Positions 1-8,249 of a DNA stretch of 40,466 nt are shown here, one piece after another (the stretch's first letter is position 1; the number at the start of each line of letters is the position of its first letter). The stretch covers positions 1 through 40,466 of the forward strand of contig JBATUR010000092.1 in NCBI GenBank assembly GCA_049671305.1, written 5' to 3'. This DNA is from CADCTM01 sp049671305. Lineage in GTDB: Bacteria; Cyanobacteriota; Cyanobacteriia; Cyanobacteriales; Coleofasciculaceae. Below the pieces are notes generated by a model, which was not told the origin of the DNA, did not search any database, and was given only the letters and a program-made list of their open reading frames with translations. A program made the position numbers and the translations under genes.

Positions 1-174
1 GTTACGGATATCACCTACAACAATTTCTACTTGATTATTAAACATAGTTTGGGCTTTGGCAGCACTACGACAGAGAACGCGCACTGAGTAACCTTTTTCT
101 AGTAACATGGCTACAGTTAGCTGTCCAACTCCGCCTGTTGCGCCTGCAACTAAGACTTTTTCTGCTTGTGTCAT
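1..174 (-). CDS. NmrA-like NAD(P)-binding SDR protein (N-terminal 58 residues, cut by window edge)
   Basis: The gene reads leftward off the window, so only its first 58 codons are seen. It opens MTQAEKVLVAGATGGVGQLT, a Rossmann beta-alpha-beta with the glycine motif GATGGVG at residues 11-17. RVLCRSAAKA follows at about 32-41, where atypical short-chain dehydrogenases place the basic residues that select NADPH, and then VVGDI, the next strand with its acidic residue. This pattern is typical of the NmrA/atypical SDR group, which in cyanobacteria and chloroplasts includes assembly or quinone-related reductases. The substrate cannot be inferred from the fragment. The ATG overlaps the divergent start codon of the next gene, so its promoter must lie inside that gene or further out. 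Confidence 0.8.
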   Translation of the reverse strand, partial: MTQAEKVLVAGATGGVGQLTVAMLLEKGYSVRVLCRSAAKAQTMFNNQVEIVVGDIRN

Positions 175-478
175 GATTATGCCTATTTTGGTAAGATTGA
201 TTAGCTTACTGCTATTTTTGAGCGTGTTATTTGCGCCAGTATTGCCAGCTCAAGCTTCATTTTGTCGAAATAGCGAACACTTAATTTGTATAATAAGTAT
301 TAAGCGTAGTGCCAAAAATTACTGGGAATACAGAGCCGCTGTTAGTGTTGATCAAGTAGTAAGACCAATAGAATTATATAACTGTCGCGATCGCTTTCGA
401 GTTCGGCAAGATGGCAAAGTTATTCCCTTTCAAACCAACGGTGCTGGTAAACTTATTTGTAGCTTCTTTCAAAAGTAA
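173..478 (+). CDS. Small secreted cysteine-containing protein, unknown function
   Basis: About 101 residues. The N-terminus has a hydrophobic run (LISLLLFLSVLFAPVLPAQA) ending in an A-x-A-like site, a good Sec signal peptide, so export to the periplasm or outside is inferred. The mature part of about 72 residues has four cysteines (in SFCRN, HLICII, ELYNCRD and KLICSF) that could form two disulfides. It looks like a conserved cyanobacterial hypothetical protein, but I do not recognise a named domain. The start is ATG at 173 or ATG at 179 (M-I-M-P). A longer reading from 107 would run antisense through the SDR gene and spoil the signal peptide, so it was rejected. There is no clear Shine-Dalgarno sequence. 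Confidence 0.7.
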   Translation: MIMPILVRLISLLLFLSVLFAPVLPAQASFCRNSEHLICIISIKRSAKNYWEYRAAVSVDQVVRPIELYNCRDRFRVRQDGKVIPFQTNGAGKLICSFFQK

Positions 479-582
479 TGGTTGATTTTTCTACATCTGA
501 GCATTGGCAAGATTGGATCACAGTTTTTGGCTATGTAACTTTTACCGCTTTCATACTTTGGCGCGTTTTAATTCCTCGCTAA
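478..582 (+). CDS. 34-residue single-span membrane peptide, translationally coupled
   Basis: The ATG shares its first base with the stop codon of the previous gene (TAATG at 476-480), a classic arrangement for translational coupling. The peptide begins MVDFSTSEHWQDWITVFGYV, continues as a hydrophobic segment rich in F, T, V, I and L, and ends WRVLIPR. This gives a soluble or interfacial N-terminus, one membrane span at about residues 14-28 and a positively charged C-end, which predicts N-out/C-in topology. No family is recognised. The frame is only 34 codons, so it could be chance. The exact stop-start overlap and membrane-like composition argue that it is real. The stop lies 9 bases before the converging DUF2237 gene. 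Confidence 0.5.
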   Translation: MVDFSTSEHWQDWITVFGYVTFTAFILWRVLIPR

Positions 583-591
583 AACTCAACT

Positions 592-969
592 TTAACTAGC
601 ATCAAAAGCGTGTTTTTTCAACTCAGCCAAAGACACATATTCCACCATAGAAGCATGAGTTGCCGACAAAATAACAGGTGGTGCAACACCAGCATCTAGT
701 GCTTCTTTCCAGCGAGAAGCACACAAACACCAACAGTCACCAGGTTTTAAACCAGGAAAATTATATTCAGGAAGCGGTGTACTCAAATCATTGCCTTGCG
801 ACTTTGTAAAAGTCAGAAATTCTTCAGTTAATCTGGCACAAATAATATGAGCACCAAAATCACCCCCACCAGTATTACATTTGCCATCTCGATAATATCC
901 CGTCATCGGAGATCCACAGCAAACTTCCAGTTGTCCACCCAGTACATTTCTCGCTTCTGTCATAACCAT
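592..969 (-). CDS. DUF2237 family protein
   Basis: 125 residues, matching the DUF2237 family along its whole length. Recognisable stretches are NVLGGQLEVC near the start, MTGYYRDGKCNTG at about 22-34, FGAHIICARLTEEFLTF, GNDLSTPLPEYNFPGLKPGD and WCLCASRWKEALDAGVAPPV. The family is soluble and of unknown biochemical role. It keeps several cysteines (a CC pair at 17-18, C31, C44 and the CWCLC motif), suggesting metal or redox chemistry, though this is inference. The start is the first of two close ATGs because AGAGG sits 4-5 bases upstream of it. It is the last gene of a probable leftward operon, 46 bases after the Spx-like gene. Confidence 0.85.
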   Translation of the reverse strand: MVMTEARNVLGGQLEVCCGSPMTGYYRDGKCNTGGGDFGAHIICARLTEEFLTFTKSQGNDLSTPLPEYNFPGLKPGDCWCLCASRWKEALDAGVAPPVILSATHASMVEYVSLAELKKHAFDAS

Positions 970-1015
970 AATTCCTCTCTCTAGACTTCTTAATTATAGA
1001 GAAATTACACTCTTT

Positions 1016-1381
1016 TCAACCCGACAACCCCAACTTATCTCTTAGCACATCTTCTGTTGCCCTAAATCCTACCAAAACCGCCTTTTTATCCTTAACAAAA
1101 AGTGGTCGTTTTAGTAGCATGGCATCTTTAGAAAACGCCTCAACCCACTGTTTATCTGTCCAATTTTGCTTTTCTTCACCCAAAGCGCGATAAGACTGTC
1201 CTGAAGTATTCCGCATCGATTTAGAACCCAAACTTTCCACCCAACTTTGAATCATCTCAACAGTTGGAGAATTTTCTTTAGTATCAATAAACTCATACTC
1301 AATTCCCTGATTTTGGAGCCACATTACCGCCTTTTTACAAGTACCACAACTGGGAATGCCATAAACTTGAAGAGACATCAT
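1016..1381 (-). CDS. Spx/MgsR/ArsC-like thioredoxin-fold protein
   Basis: 121 residues with a thioredoxin-like fold of the ArsC/Spx type. VYGIPSCGTCKKAVMWL at 6-22 holds the C12-x-x-C15 redox pair. FIDTKE follows, then the family signature RNTSGQSYRALG near 77-88 and a late LLKRPLFVKDKKAVLVGF segment (the conserved 'hKRPhh' strand). Members are either arsenate reductases or, in Firmicutes, Spx-type RNA polymerase regulators. Cyanobacterial members are usually annotated only as Spx/MgsR family, and which activity applies here is open. The start is ATG at 1381 (second ATG at 1378), with no Shine-Dalgarno sequence seen. It begins 18 bases after the upstream oxidoreductase gene ends, so co-transcription and possibly coupled expression are likely. 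Confidence 0.85.
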   Translation of the reverse strand: MMSLQVYGIPSCGTCKKAVMWLQNQGIEYEFIDTKENSPTVEMIQSWVESLGSKSMRNTSGQSYRALGEEKQNWTDKQWVEAFSKDAMLLKRPLFVKDKKAVLVGFRATEDVLRDKLGLSG

Positions 1382-1399
1382 ACTAATTAACTAAAACAA

Positions 1400-2947
1400 C
1401 TAAGAAATACAGCCAATATCTTGAAGCATTTGCAAATGCTTTGTAACTGGCGCCAGCGTATTTGCCGCAATCATACCGCTAGCAGCAACTGCAGGCAAAC
1501 CAATACCTGGAAAAGTCGAATCTCCGCAACAAAGTAACCCGGCAAGAGGCGTCCCTGAACCTGGAAACCAGTCTTTTCCTGCCCGCAATGCCGGACCATA
1601 AGAGCCATGATGCCGTCGCAGAAAGCGCTCATGAGTTAACGGTGTACCAACCAAGGTTACCTCACAACGCGATCGCACATCAGGAATAATTCTCTCTAAC
1701 GCCTGCCACATCACCTCAGCCCGCAAGCCCTTCAAGCGCGCATATTCCGCACTTTTACGATCCATCCCCTGCCATAGCTTATATGGTTCATTACCAGGCG
1801 TATAGACATGAATCGTGTGTTTTCCAGACGGGGCAAGAGTTGGGTCAAGCACCGACGGAATCGATATCAACACCATATTTTGTGCTGCCGTTACGCCCTT
1901 TTGCCAATCATTAACCACAATATAATGACAGCCCAGTTTTTCTAAACCTTCACCATCAATACCTAAATGAAGATGCATGAAACTATCACATTCTGGCGTT
2001 GCCTGCCTAGAAGTTCGATATGATTTGGGAACAGCTTCATCTGGCAGCAACTTCAAGGTATCCCAAACCGAGGCATTCGAGACAACCGCCTGACGCGCAA
2101 TTATCTGTTTGCCGCCCCGCAACCGCACTCCAACCGCACGCTTACCCTCCACCAAAACCTGCTCAACATGAGCATTTAAGCGCAATTCACCGCCATATCG
2201 TTTCAGTCCCCGCACTAACGCCTCAACCAACGCCGCACTACCACCTAGCGGATAGTCCAACACAGCACCAGGACGATACCAGTCTGCAAACATAAAAGCA
2301 ACTTCGGCGGCACTCGTACTATCGGCAGGAAGTCCAGACAGCAGAAAGCACAACATATTGAGCCAGTTGCGGATAAATGGATCTTGCACCACATCATCCA
2401 TAATGCGGCTAAATGGTCCCGTTAACTTCACCACATTCGCCGTATGGGGCAAGAAAGACCCAGCAAAACGACCAACCGTTAAAGCCGCACCCCAATCAAA
2501 GCGCAAAGCAGCAGGTGGAATTGCTACAGCCGCACTAGCAAAGGGTTCCATCACACGCTGTAAAGCACGCCATTCACTAACAGCTTGCTGACCACGAAAC
2601 TTCTCTATAATTTCTGCAAATTGCTCGGCACCAACAGATGTTTCAAACTCGCCTTCTGGCAAACAACAACCCCAAGTATCGTAAGTTAAACAGGGTAATT
2701 TTTCACCAATTGCATCTAAAACTTGTCGCAAAGGATTAGCAGAAGGACTATAAGATAAACCCGAATAAAGTGATGGTCCAGAATCGAATTTATAGCCGTT
2801 GTACTCAAAACCATGAGCAGCGCCACCAGCAATAGAATGGCTCTCACAAACGGTAACTTTGAAGCCATATCGTGCCAAAAGTGCCGCACAACTTAAGCCA
2901 CCAATACCACTACCAATAACGACAATATCTGTTTCTGCCTCGCTCAA
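1400..2947 (-). CDS. FAD-dependent oxidoreductase, CRTISO-like (carotenoid isomerase/phytoene desaturase superfamily)
   Basis: 515 residues. The N-terminus is the dinucleotide-binding motif DIVVIGSGIGGLSCAALLAR (7-26), followed by CESHSIAGGAAHGFEYNGY and FDSGPSLYSG, the signature of CrtI/CrtISO-type flavoproteins. DPFIRNWLNMLCFLLSGL, YPLGGSAALVEALVRGL and a C-terminal CCGDSTFPGIGLPAVAASG (FAD-binding) complete the fold. The sequence resembles the plant and cyanobacterial CRTISO-like branch more than true CrtH, so the substrate may be a carotenoid or another isoprenoid; this is from memory of the families. Translation starts at a TTG, chosen because GGAG (2955-2958) sits 7 bases upstream and the Rossmann motif begins directly after. 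It heads a three-gene leftward cluster. Confidence 0.85.
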   Translation of the reverse strand: MSEAETDIVVIGSGIGGLSCAALLARYGFKVTVCESHSIAGGAAHGFEYNGYKFDSGPSLYSGLSYSPSANPLRQVLDAIGEKLPCLTYDTWGCCLPEGEFETSVGAEQFAEIIEKFRGQQAVSEWRALQRVMEPFASAAVAIPPAALRFDWGAALTVGRFAGSFLPHTANVVKLTGPFSRIMDDVVQDPFIRNWLNMLCFLLSGLPADSTSAAEVAFMFADWYRPGAVLDYPLGGSAALVEALVRGLKRYGGELRLNAHVEQVLVEGKRAVGVRLRGGKQIIARQAVVSNASVWDTLKLLPDEAVPKSYRTSRQATPECDSFMHLHLGIDGEGLEKLGCHYIVVNDWQKGVTAAQNMVLISIPSVLDPTLAPSGKHTIHVYTPGNEPYKLWQGMDRKSAEYARLKGLRAEVMWQALERIIPDVRSRCEVTLVGTPLTHERFLRRHHGSYGPALRAGKDWFPGSGTPLAGLLCCGDSTFPGIGLPAVAASGMIAANTLAPVTKHLQMLQDIGCIS

Positions 2948-2995
2948 TCTTTAACTCCAGTTATTTACTTTGATAATTGAAATCAAGCTACGATT

Positions 2996-3721
2996 TTAAA
3001 TTAATAAGGCTGCTTTTTCAGACTCAGTAAGAGTTAGCTGAGTATTGGTTAAGTTAGCGCCTTTAAGTTTGGCTTCCGTTAAATCAGCTCTCCTTAAATC
3101 TGCCAAATTTAGATTAGTACCTCTTAAGTCGGCTTGATAAAGACAAGCTTCTTGGAGGTTAGCTGCTTGCAGGTTTGCACCTCTTAAATCAGCAAAACTC
3201 AGATTTGTCTTACTTAAATTTGCTCTTATTAAACTACTATCACTTAAGTCTACATAACTTAAATTTGCCCCACTTAAATCAGCGGCTGTTAATTCAGCTT
3301 TACTAAGATTAGCTTCTGTTAAGTTAGCGGCATTTAACTTAGCGAAACTCAGATTTATTTCAGGCAAACTGCAATTTGTTAGTGTGGCACGCCTTAAGTT
3401 AGCATTGCTAAAATTCCGTTCTCCGCCTGTATAGCGCCTGATTAATTCCTCAACATTCAAGCGAATTAAGACAGCTTTTTTATCTCCTTTTTTACACCAA
3501 GAGGAATTATGCAACTTGGCGGCGGTATTAACAGCTACTTCGTCATATTTAGAAACTATTACACCATTACATTCATCCCATTTGCCGCCTAGCGTAAAAG
3601 CTATTTCTTGAGCAGCATTAATCGAGTCAAATAAAATAGTATCAGGTGTATTTGTGATTTTTTTTAAATCTGTCAATCGGTTGATGAGATTTGCCAGATT
3701 TTCTGGTAATAAATTTTTCAT
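2996..3721 (-). CDS. Pentapeptide-repeat protein with a distinct N-terminal domain
   Basis: About 241 residues. From about residue 103 to 226 the sequence is a run of A(D/N)Lxx pentapeptides (ANLRRATL, ANLTEANLSKAEL, ADLSGANLSYVDL, ADLRGANLQAANL, ADLRRADL), roughly 25 units, which fold into a right-handed quadrilateral beta-helix. The first 100 residues are not repetitive and contain GGKWDECNGVIVSKYDEVA and SSWCKKGDKKAVLIRLNVEE; I do not recognise this part. Pentapeptide proteins are abundant in cyanobacteria and mostly of unknown function; a few mimic DNA. An upstream TTG would add four residues, but the ATG was preferred; neither has a clear ribosome site. No signal peptide, so cytosolic. 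Confidence 0.85.
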   Translation of the reverse strand: MKNLLPENLANLINRLTDLKKITNTPDTILFDSINAAQEIAFTLGGKWDECNGVIVSKYDEVAVNTAAKLHNSSWCKKGDKKAVLIRLNVEELIRRYTGGERNFSNANLRRATLTNCSLPEINLSFAKLNAANLTEANLSKAELTAADLSGANLSYVDLSDSSLIRANLSKTNLSFADLRGANLQAANLQEACLYQADLRGTNLNLADLRRADLTEAKLKGANLTNTQLTLTESEKAALLI

Positions 3722-3795
3722 TTCAAACTGCAATTAGTATATTTAAGAGGAGACATCACAAAAGGCAATGCCCCCTTTCTAAATATTACTTCAAC

Positions 3796-4713
3796 TTAAG
3801 CTTTTGCCTGTGCAACAATAGTGCGATGTCGCATAGTATTAGCTGTAATAGTTGGTGTTTCAAAACCAGCATCAACAATAGCTTGCTCAATATCTAAAGC
3901 AAAGTAATCATCTAAATATGGCTCAGTACTTTTGAGTAATGTCAAAATGTAAGGAGGCATTTTAGCATATATTTCTGACTTAGGATTCATATCCATAATC
4001 GTTAGATAGCCACCTGGACGTAATAAACGCCGTGCTTCTGATAAAATTTGTTTGGAGGCTGTTTGAGGTAGTTCATGAAATAGCAAGCAAGCTGATACTA
4101 AATCAAACGAAGCATCAGGTAAACCCGTCGTTTCTGCTGCCGCATTTTTCCAATTTATCTTAACATTTCGTTCCTGAGAGTTATATTGTGCCACTGCCAA
4201 AAAGTAGGGCGACAAATCCACACCAGTCAAGTTAGCATCAGGATAGATTTCTTGCAGGGCAAAGGTACTCATACCTACACTACAACCCAAATCTAAAATA
4301 TCTTTTGGTTGGGTCTTGATTTCATTAACGATTTTATGGTAAGTTTGTCTTAGCCTGGCATCCCCTTGCCTTCCAGCCTCTTTCCAAATTCCGGCATGGA
4401 CGGCATAAGCGGCAACTTCCACCTCCAAAGCCGCTTCCCAACTGAGGTTACCTTGTTCATAAGCGTGGAATGACCGCAAATAATACTCTGGATAACTCAA
4501 CAATTCATCTTTTACCTGTGCAAGTTCAACATCCCAGTCACGAGTCTGCAACTCTTGCACTCTCTGACGCCAAGGCACTCCAATCTTTTCAGCACGCTTA
4601 ATCATCATGCTACGCGCTTGATGCTTCGCCAAATTCGCTAAGGGCTTAATTGCCAAAAGACCATTAACCAGCCCAGAAGCGACGTTAGGTTTAGTATTAG
4701 CAGTAATTGTCAT
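3796..4713 (-). CDS. Class I SAM-dependent methyltransferase
   Basis: 305 residues. The Rossmann methyltransferase core starts at about 137 with motif I DILDLGCSVGMST, the acidic end of strand 2 in LTGVDLSPYF, NAAAETTGLPDASFDLVSAC (motifs II-III region) and LLRPGGYLTIMDMNP (post-III). This order is that of the UbiE/Methyltransf_11 type. The first 130 residues (WRQRVQELQTRDWDVELAQV and following) are a helical cap likely to bind the acceptor, which cannot be named from sequence. The 14-base palindrome AAAAAAGCTTTTTT directly abuts the ATG (4714-4727) and there is no Shine-Dalgarno sequence, so the start region is unusual. It is divergent from the Uma2 gene to the right. Confidence 0.85.
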   Translation of the reverse strand: MTITANTKPNVASGLVNGLLAIKPLANLAKHQARSMMIKRAEKIGVPWRQRVQELQTRDWDVELAQVKDELLSYPEYYLRSFHAYEQGNLSWEAALEVEVAAYAVHAGIWKEAGRQGDARLRQTYHKIVNEIKTQPKDILDLGCSVGMSTFALQEIYPDANLTGVDLSPYFLAVAQYNSQERNVKINWKNAAAETTGLPDASFDLVSACLLFHELPQTASKQILSEARRLLRPGGYLTIMDMNPKSEIYAKMPPYILTLLKSTEPYLDDYFALDIEQAIVDAGFETPTITANTMRHRTIVAQAKA

Positions 4714-4903
4714 AAAAAAGCTTTTTTTGAGATGATTTTTGAGCTATCAGCTTTATTGTCTCAAACTGGCAAGCAAAAAATCGCCCAACATTATTAAATT
4801 AGAGATAAATGATTTGCCGGGGCAACTCTCCTTAGTTAACCTTGCCGTCAAAATACCAACTAATGCCAGTTAAATTGGGTTCATAGAGAAAGTGAGGCAA
4901 CCA

Positions 4904-5503
4904 ATGCTGCAAATAATACCCAACGAACACCTAACATCTCAACTGGTCATAAATTTAGACAGTGTTCAACTAACAGATGAACAATTTTACCAGTTGTGCC
5001 AAAACAACCGCGAGTTAAACTTTGAGCGGACAAGCAAAGGAGATTTAATCATTATGACACCTGTTGGCGGAGAAAGTGGCAATCAAGAAGCAGAATTGAT
5101 AATTGATTTAGGAATTTGGAATCGACAAACTAAATTAGGTTACACTTTTAGTTCATCTACTATCTTTAAATTACTAAATGGTGCTGATCGTTCTCCAGAT
5201 GCTGCTTGGATACGGCGAGAACGTTGGGAAGCACTTACCCCAGAACAAAAAAAGAAATTTCCACCCATTGCACCAGATTTTATCATTGAATTGAGGTCAG
5301 CTAGTGAGAATTTAGCGACACTACGAGAGAAAATGTCAGAATATTTAGATGCTGGTGTGCAGTTAGCTTGGTTAATTAATCCTCAACAACAGCAGGTAGA
5401 AATTTATCGACAACAACAGCAGATAGAAATAATTAATTTGCCAACTCAGTTATCTGGCGAAGAGGTGTTGCCTGGGTTTAAATTAAGTTTAGAACAGTAT
5501 TAA
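4904..5503 (+). CDS. Uma2 family (DUF820) PD-(D/E)XK-like protein
   Basis: 199 residues with the typical Uma2 layout. It has RTSKGDLIIMTPVGGESGN near the N-terminus, then LGYTFSSSTIFKLLNGADRSPDAAWIRRERW with the invariant S-PD-A-W active-site segment, then FIIELRSASENLATLREKMSEYLDAGVQLAWLINP holding the E-x-R/K catalytic half, and finally an ETY-like IYRQQQQ strand. The family has a restriction-endonuclease fold and is hugely expanded in cyanobacteria; its role is unsettled, with links to mobile DNA or nucleic-acid turnover proposed. A GTG at 4892 is in frame, but GAGG at 4894-4897 lies 6 bases before the ATG at 4904, which decides the start. Confidence 0.85.
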   Translation: MLQIIPNEHLTSQLVINLDSVQLTDEQFYQLCQNNRELNFERTSKGDLIIMTPVGGESGNQEAELIIDLGIWNRQTKLGYTFSSSTIFKLLNGADRSPDAAWIRRERWEALTPEQKKKFPPIAPDFIIELRSASENLATLREKMSEYLDAGVQLAWLINPQQQQVEIYRQQQQIEIINLPTQLSGEEVLPGFKLSLEQY

Positions 5504-5565
5504 GCCTGGATTTATGAGCTGAAATACTGATTCCTCTGTTCAGACGCGCTAAGGTGAAAGAATCA

Positions 5566-5592
5566 TCCTCCCAGCTTAGGAAGTCGGGGACT
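5566..5592. repeat. Degenerate copy of a GAAGTCGGGGA-type dispersed palindrome
   Basis: TCCTCCCAGCTT and AAGTCGGGGA face each other across a 3-base gap and form an imperfect hairpin. The right arm (GAAGTCGGGGACT) closely resembles the right arm of the perfect 12-base inverted repeat at 31503-31514 (GAAGTCAGGGATCT). I recall such palindromes as common intergenic repeats in cyanobacterial genomes. It may be a worn copy, or a weak end signal behind the Uma2 gene. Confidence 0.4.
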
Positions 5593-5638
5593 CTACCTCA
5601 GCAAACTTCTAAGACTGCTTAATTTTATAGGTTCCAGA

Positions 5639-8227
5639 ATGTCGCAATCTTATTTTGATACCGCAAAAAACGGTCACAAATCCTTTGAATTACCTGGTGC
5701 TAGACCACATTATAACCCAGACCGCCCTGGACAAGTCGAACATATTTTTTTAGATTTAAGCCTAGATATCGCAAATCAAAGCTTTAGTGGCACTTGTAGT
5801 ATTACCGTAATGCCTGTACGTGATGGTATCAGTCAGGTGACGCTAGATGCAGTTAATTTAAATATCCAGTCAGTGCAAGTTGACGAAACACCACAATTTT
5901 TTGACTATGACGGAGAGTTTCTGCACATTCAGTTGCAAAAGTCAACCCAAGCAGGCAAAGCTATAAAAATTGCGATCGCCTACAGTGTCGAAAAACCCCA
6001 ACGAGGTCTTTACTTCATCGTCCCTAACCAACATTATCCCAACAAACCGACCCAAGTTTGGACACAAGGCGAAGATGAAGACTCGCGCTTCTGGTTTCCC
6101 TGTTTCGATTATCCAGGGCAACTAGCAACCTCAGAAATTCGCGTTAAAGTACAAAAACCCTACATTGCCATTTCCAACGGCGAACTTATTGCCACCGAAG
6201 AAGAAGATAATTATAAAATTTATCACTGGCTACAAAAGCAAGTTCATCCTACCTATTTAATGACCTTAGCTGTTGGTGACTTTGCCGAAATTCGCGACGA
6301 ATGGCAAGGCAAACCCGTCACCTATTATGTCGAAAAAGGCTATGAAGAAGATGCCCGTCGCAGCATGGGCAAAACGCCTCGCATGATTGAATTTTTCAGC
6401 GAGAAATTTGGCTATCCTTACCCATTTCCCAAATACGCCCAAGTTTGCGTTGATGATTTTATCTTTGGTGGCATGGAAAATACTTCCACCACTTTATTAA
6501 CCGACCGCTGCTTGCTAGATGAACGCGCAGCATTAGATAATCAACGTACAGAAAGTTTAGTTGCCCACGAACTTGCTCATCAATGGTTTGGTGATTTAGT
6601 TGTTATTAAACACTGGTCCCATGCCTGGATTAAAGAAGGGCTAGCATCCTATTCTGAAGTATTTTGGACAGACTATGAATATGGCGCCGACGATGCTGCT
6701 TATTACCTATTAGGAGAAGCCCGAAGCTACTTATTTGAAGACAGTTCCCGCTACCGTCGTCCGATTGTAACTCATGTTTATCGAGAAGCAATCGAACTTT
6801 ATGACCGACATTTGTACGAAAAAGGTGCTTGTGTCTATCACATGATTCGCACCGAATTAGGTGACGAGTTATTCTGGAAAGCGATCGCTACCTTTGTTCA
6901 GGATAATGCTCATAAAACCGTAGAAACTATCGACCTACTACGGGCAATTGAAAAGGCAACTGGTCGAAACTTAATGTTTCTTTTCGACCAATATGTTTAT
7001 CGGGGTGGTCATCCTGATTATAAGGTTGCTTATGCTTGGGATGCTGATAGCCAGTTGGCAAAACTTACCATTACTCAAACTCAGGCAAAAGAAGCTAAAA
7101 CTGGTAGCGAAAGTGAGTTATTTGACCTGAAAATACCGATCGCTTTTGGTTATACTGAAGACAACACAACTCCTCAACTCAAAACCTTCACTGTCCGAGT
7201 TTATGAACGCGAACAAAGCTTCTACTTCCCCTTAGAAAAAAAGCCTCAATTCATTAGTTTCGATTGCGGCAATAACTACCTGAAAACAGTCGCTTTAGAG
7301 TATCCTATACCAGAACTGAAAGCTCAATTACAATCTGATCCTGACCCCATTTCTCGCATCTTTGCCGCCAAAGCCTTAGCCAAAAAAGGTGGTTTAGAAG
7401 TCGTAAAAACTTTATCAGATGTCTTGACAAATGATCCTTTTTGGGGGGTGCGGGCAGAAGTTGCCAAACAATTAGCAAATGTCAAAATAGACCAAGCTGC
7501 TGCCGCTTTAGTTTTGGGTTTGCAGGACAAAGACGCCCGTGTGCGTCGCGCTGTAGTGGAGTCTTTGAGTAAAATCAAGACAATGGAAAGTTATGGCGCC
7601 CTGAAGCAACTACTGGAAAAAGGAGATGCTAGCTACTATGTGGAAGCATCTGCTGCTAGTGCTTTGGGTAAAATGGTTTCAGGTAACCTCAAAAATCAAG
7701 AAGATGAGGTGTTGCAATTATTAACTCATGTGCTGCGAGAACGGGCTGGCTGGAATGAAGTAGTTCGTAGTGGTGCAATTTCTGGTTTGAGTCAAATTAA
7801 GTCCTCACCAGTGGCGCTGGATGTGATTTTGGAATACACGACGCCTGGTATCGCCCAACCTCTACGCCTGACGGCTATTCGGGTGCTGGGAACCATTTCT
7901 ACAGGTCAAACACCCAATAATACTGAGTGGATTTTAGAGCAATTAGAGGAACTGGCAGCAGAAAGCTTCTTTTTGACGCAAGTGGCGGTAGCTTCAGCAT
8001 TAGGGCAAATGGAGACAAGCAAGGCAATGGGGGTTTTGCGATCGCTTGCTGACCAAACTCCTGACGGACGAGTCCGCCGCATTGCCGAAGAAGCCATTCA
8101 AAAAGTCCAGAAAAACGTCGGTTCTGATCAAGCTGTCAAGCAGTTACGGGAGGAACTTGATTTGTTGAAAAAAGAAAATCAGGAACTAAAGAGTCGCATG
8201 GAAAATCTGGAAGCTAAAGCCAAGTAG
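5639..8227 (+). CDS. M1 family zinc aminopeptidase with C-terminal HEAT repeats
   Basis: 862 residues. The catalytic domain shows the M1 exopeptidase motif GGMEN (277-281), the zinc site HELAHQWFGD (H310, E311, H314) and the third zinc ligand E333 in WIKEGLASY; Y393 in YEKGA is a likely transition-state tyrosine. It removes N-terminal amino acids from peptides. From about 555 to 830 comes an array of HEAT-like helical pairs (DPISRIFAAKALAKKGG, DPFWGVRAEVAKQLAN, DKDARVRRAVVESLSKI, ESFFLTQVAVASALGQM), replacing the usual ERAP1-like C-domain. The tail from 836 (VKQLREELDLLKKENQELKS) is a clear coiled coil, suggesting oligomerisation or a partner. No signal peptide, so cytosolic. Confidence 0.92.
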   Translation: MSQSYFDTAKNGHKSFELPGARPHYNPDRPGQVEHIFLDLSLDIANQSFSGTCSITVMPVRDGISQVTLDAVNLNIQSVQVDETPQFFDYDGEFLHIQLQKSTQAGKAIKIAIAYSVEKPQRGLYFIVPNQHYPNKPTQVWTQGEDEDSRFWFPCFDYPGQLATSEIRVKVQKPYIAISNGELIATEEEDNYKIYHWLQKQVHPTYLMTLAVGDFAEIRDEWQGKPVTYYVEKGYEEDARRSMGKTPRMIEFFSEKFGYPYPFPKYAQVCVDDFIFGGMENTSTTLLTDRCLLDERAALDNQRTESLVAHELAHQWFGDLVVIKHWSHAWIKEGLASYSEVFWTDYEYGADDAAYYLLGEARSYLFEDSSRYRRPIVTHVYREAIELYDRHLYEKGACVYHMIRTELGDELFWKAIATFVQDNAHKTVETIDLLRAIEKATGRNLMFLFDQYVYRGGHPDYKVAYAWDADSQLAKLTITQTQAKEAKTGSESELFDLKIPIAFGYTEDNTTPQLKTFTVRVYEREQSFYFPLEKKPQFISFDCGNNYLKTVALEYPIPELKAQLQSDPDPISRIFAAKALAKKGGLEVVKTLSDVLTNDPFWGVRAEVAKQLANVKIDQAAAALVLGLQDKDARVRRAVVESLSKIKTMESYGALKQLLEKGDASYYVEASAASALGKMVSGNLKNQEDEVLQLLTHVLRERAGWNEVVRSGAISGLSQIKSSPVALDVILEYTTPGIAQPLRLTAIRVLGTISTGQTPNNTEWILEQLEELAAESFFLTQVAVASALGQMETSKAMGVLRSLADQTPDGRVRRIAEEAIQKVQKNVGSDQAVKQLREELDLLKKENQELKSRMENLEAKAK

Positions 8228-8249
8228 TCCCTATTCTCTTTGAGGTCAA

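Noticed and set aside
107..172. 5' extension of the small secreted protein gene to 107
   Set aside because: It runs antisense through the SDR gene and puts 22 extra residues before a well-formed signal peptide.
2020..2295. Plus-strand reading frame inside the CRTISO-like gene
   Set aside because: Proline- and histidine-rich translation with no motif; it is the opposite-strand shadow of a clear flavoprotein.
5566..5592. Right end of an IS200/IS605 element
   Set aside because: A hairpin is present, but no transposase or TnpB remnant is near and the sequence fits the dispersed GAAGTC-type palindrome better.
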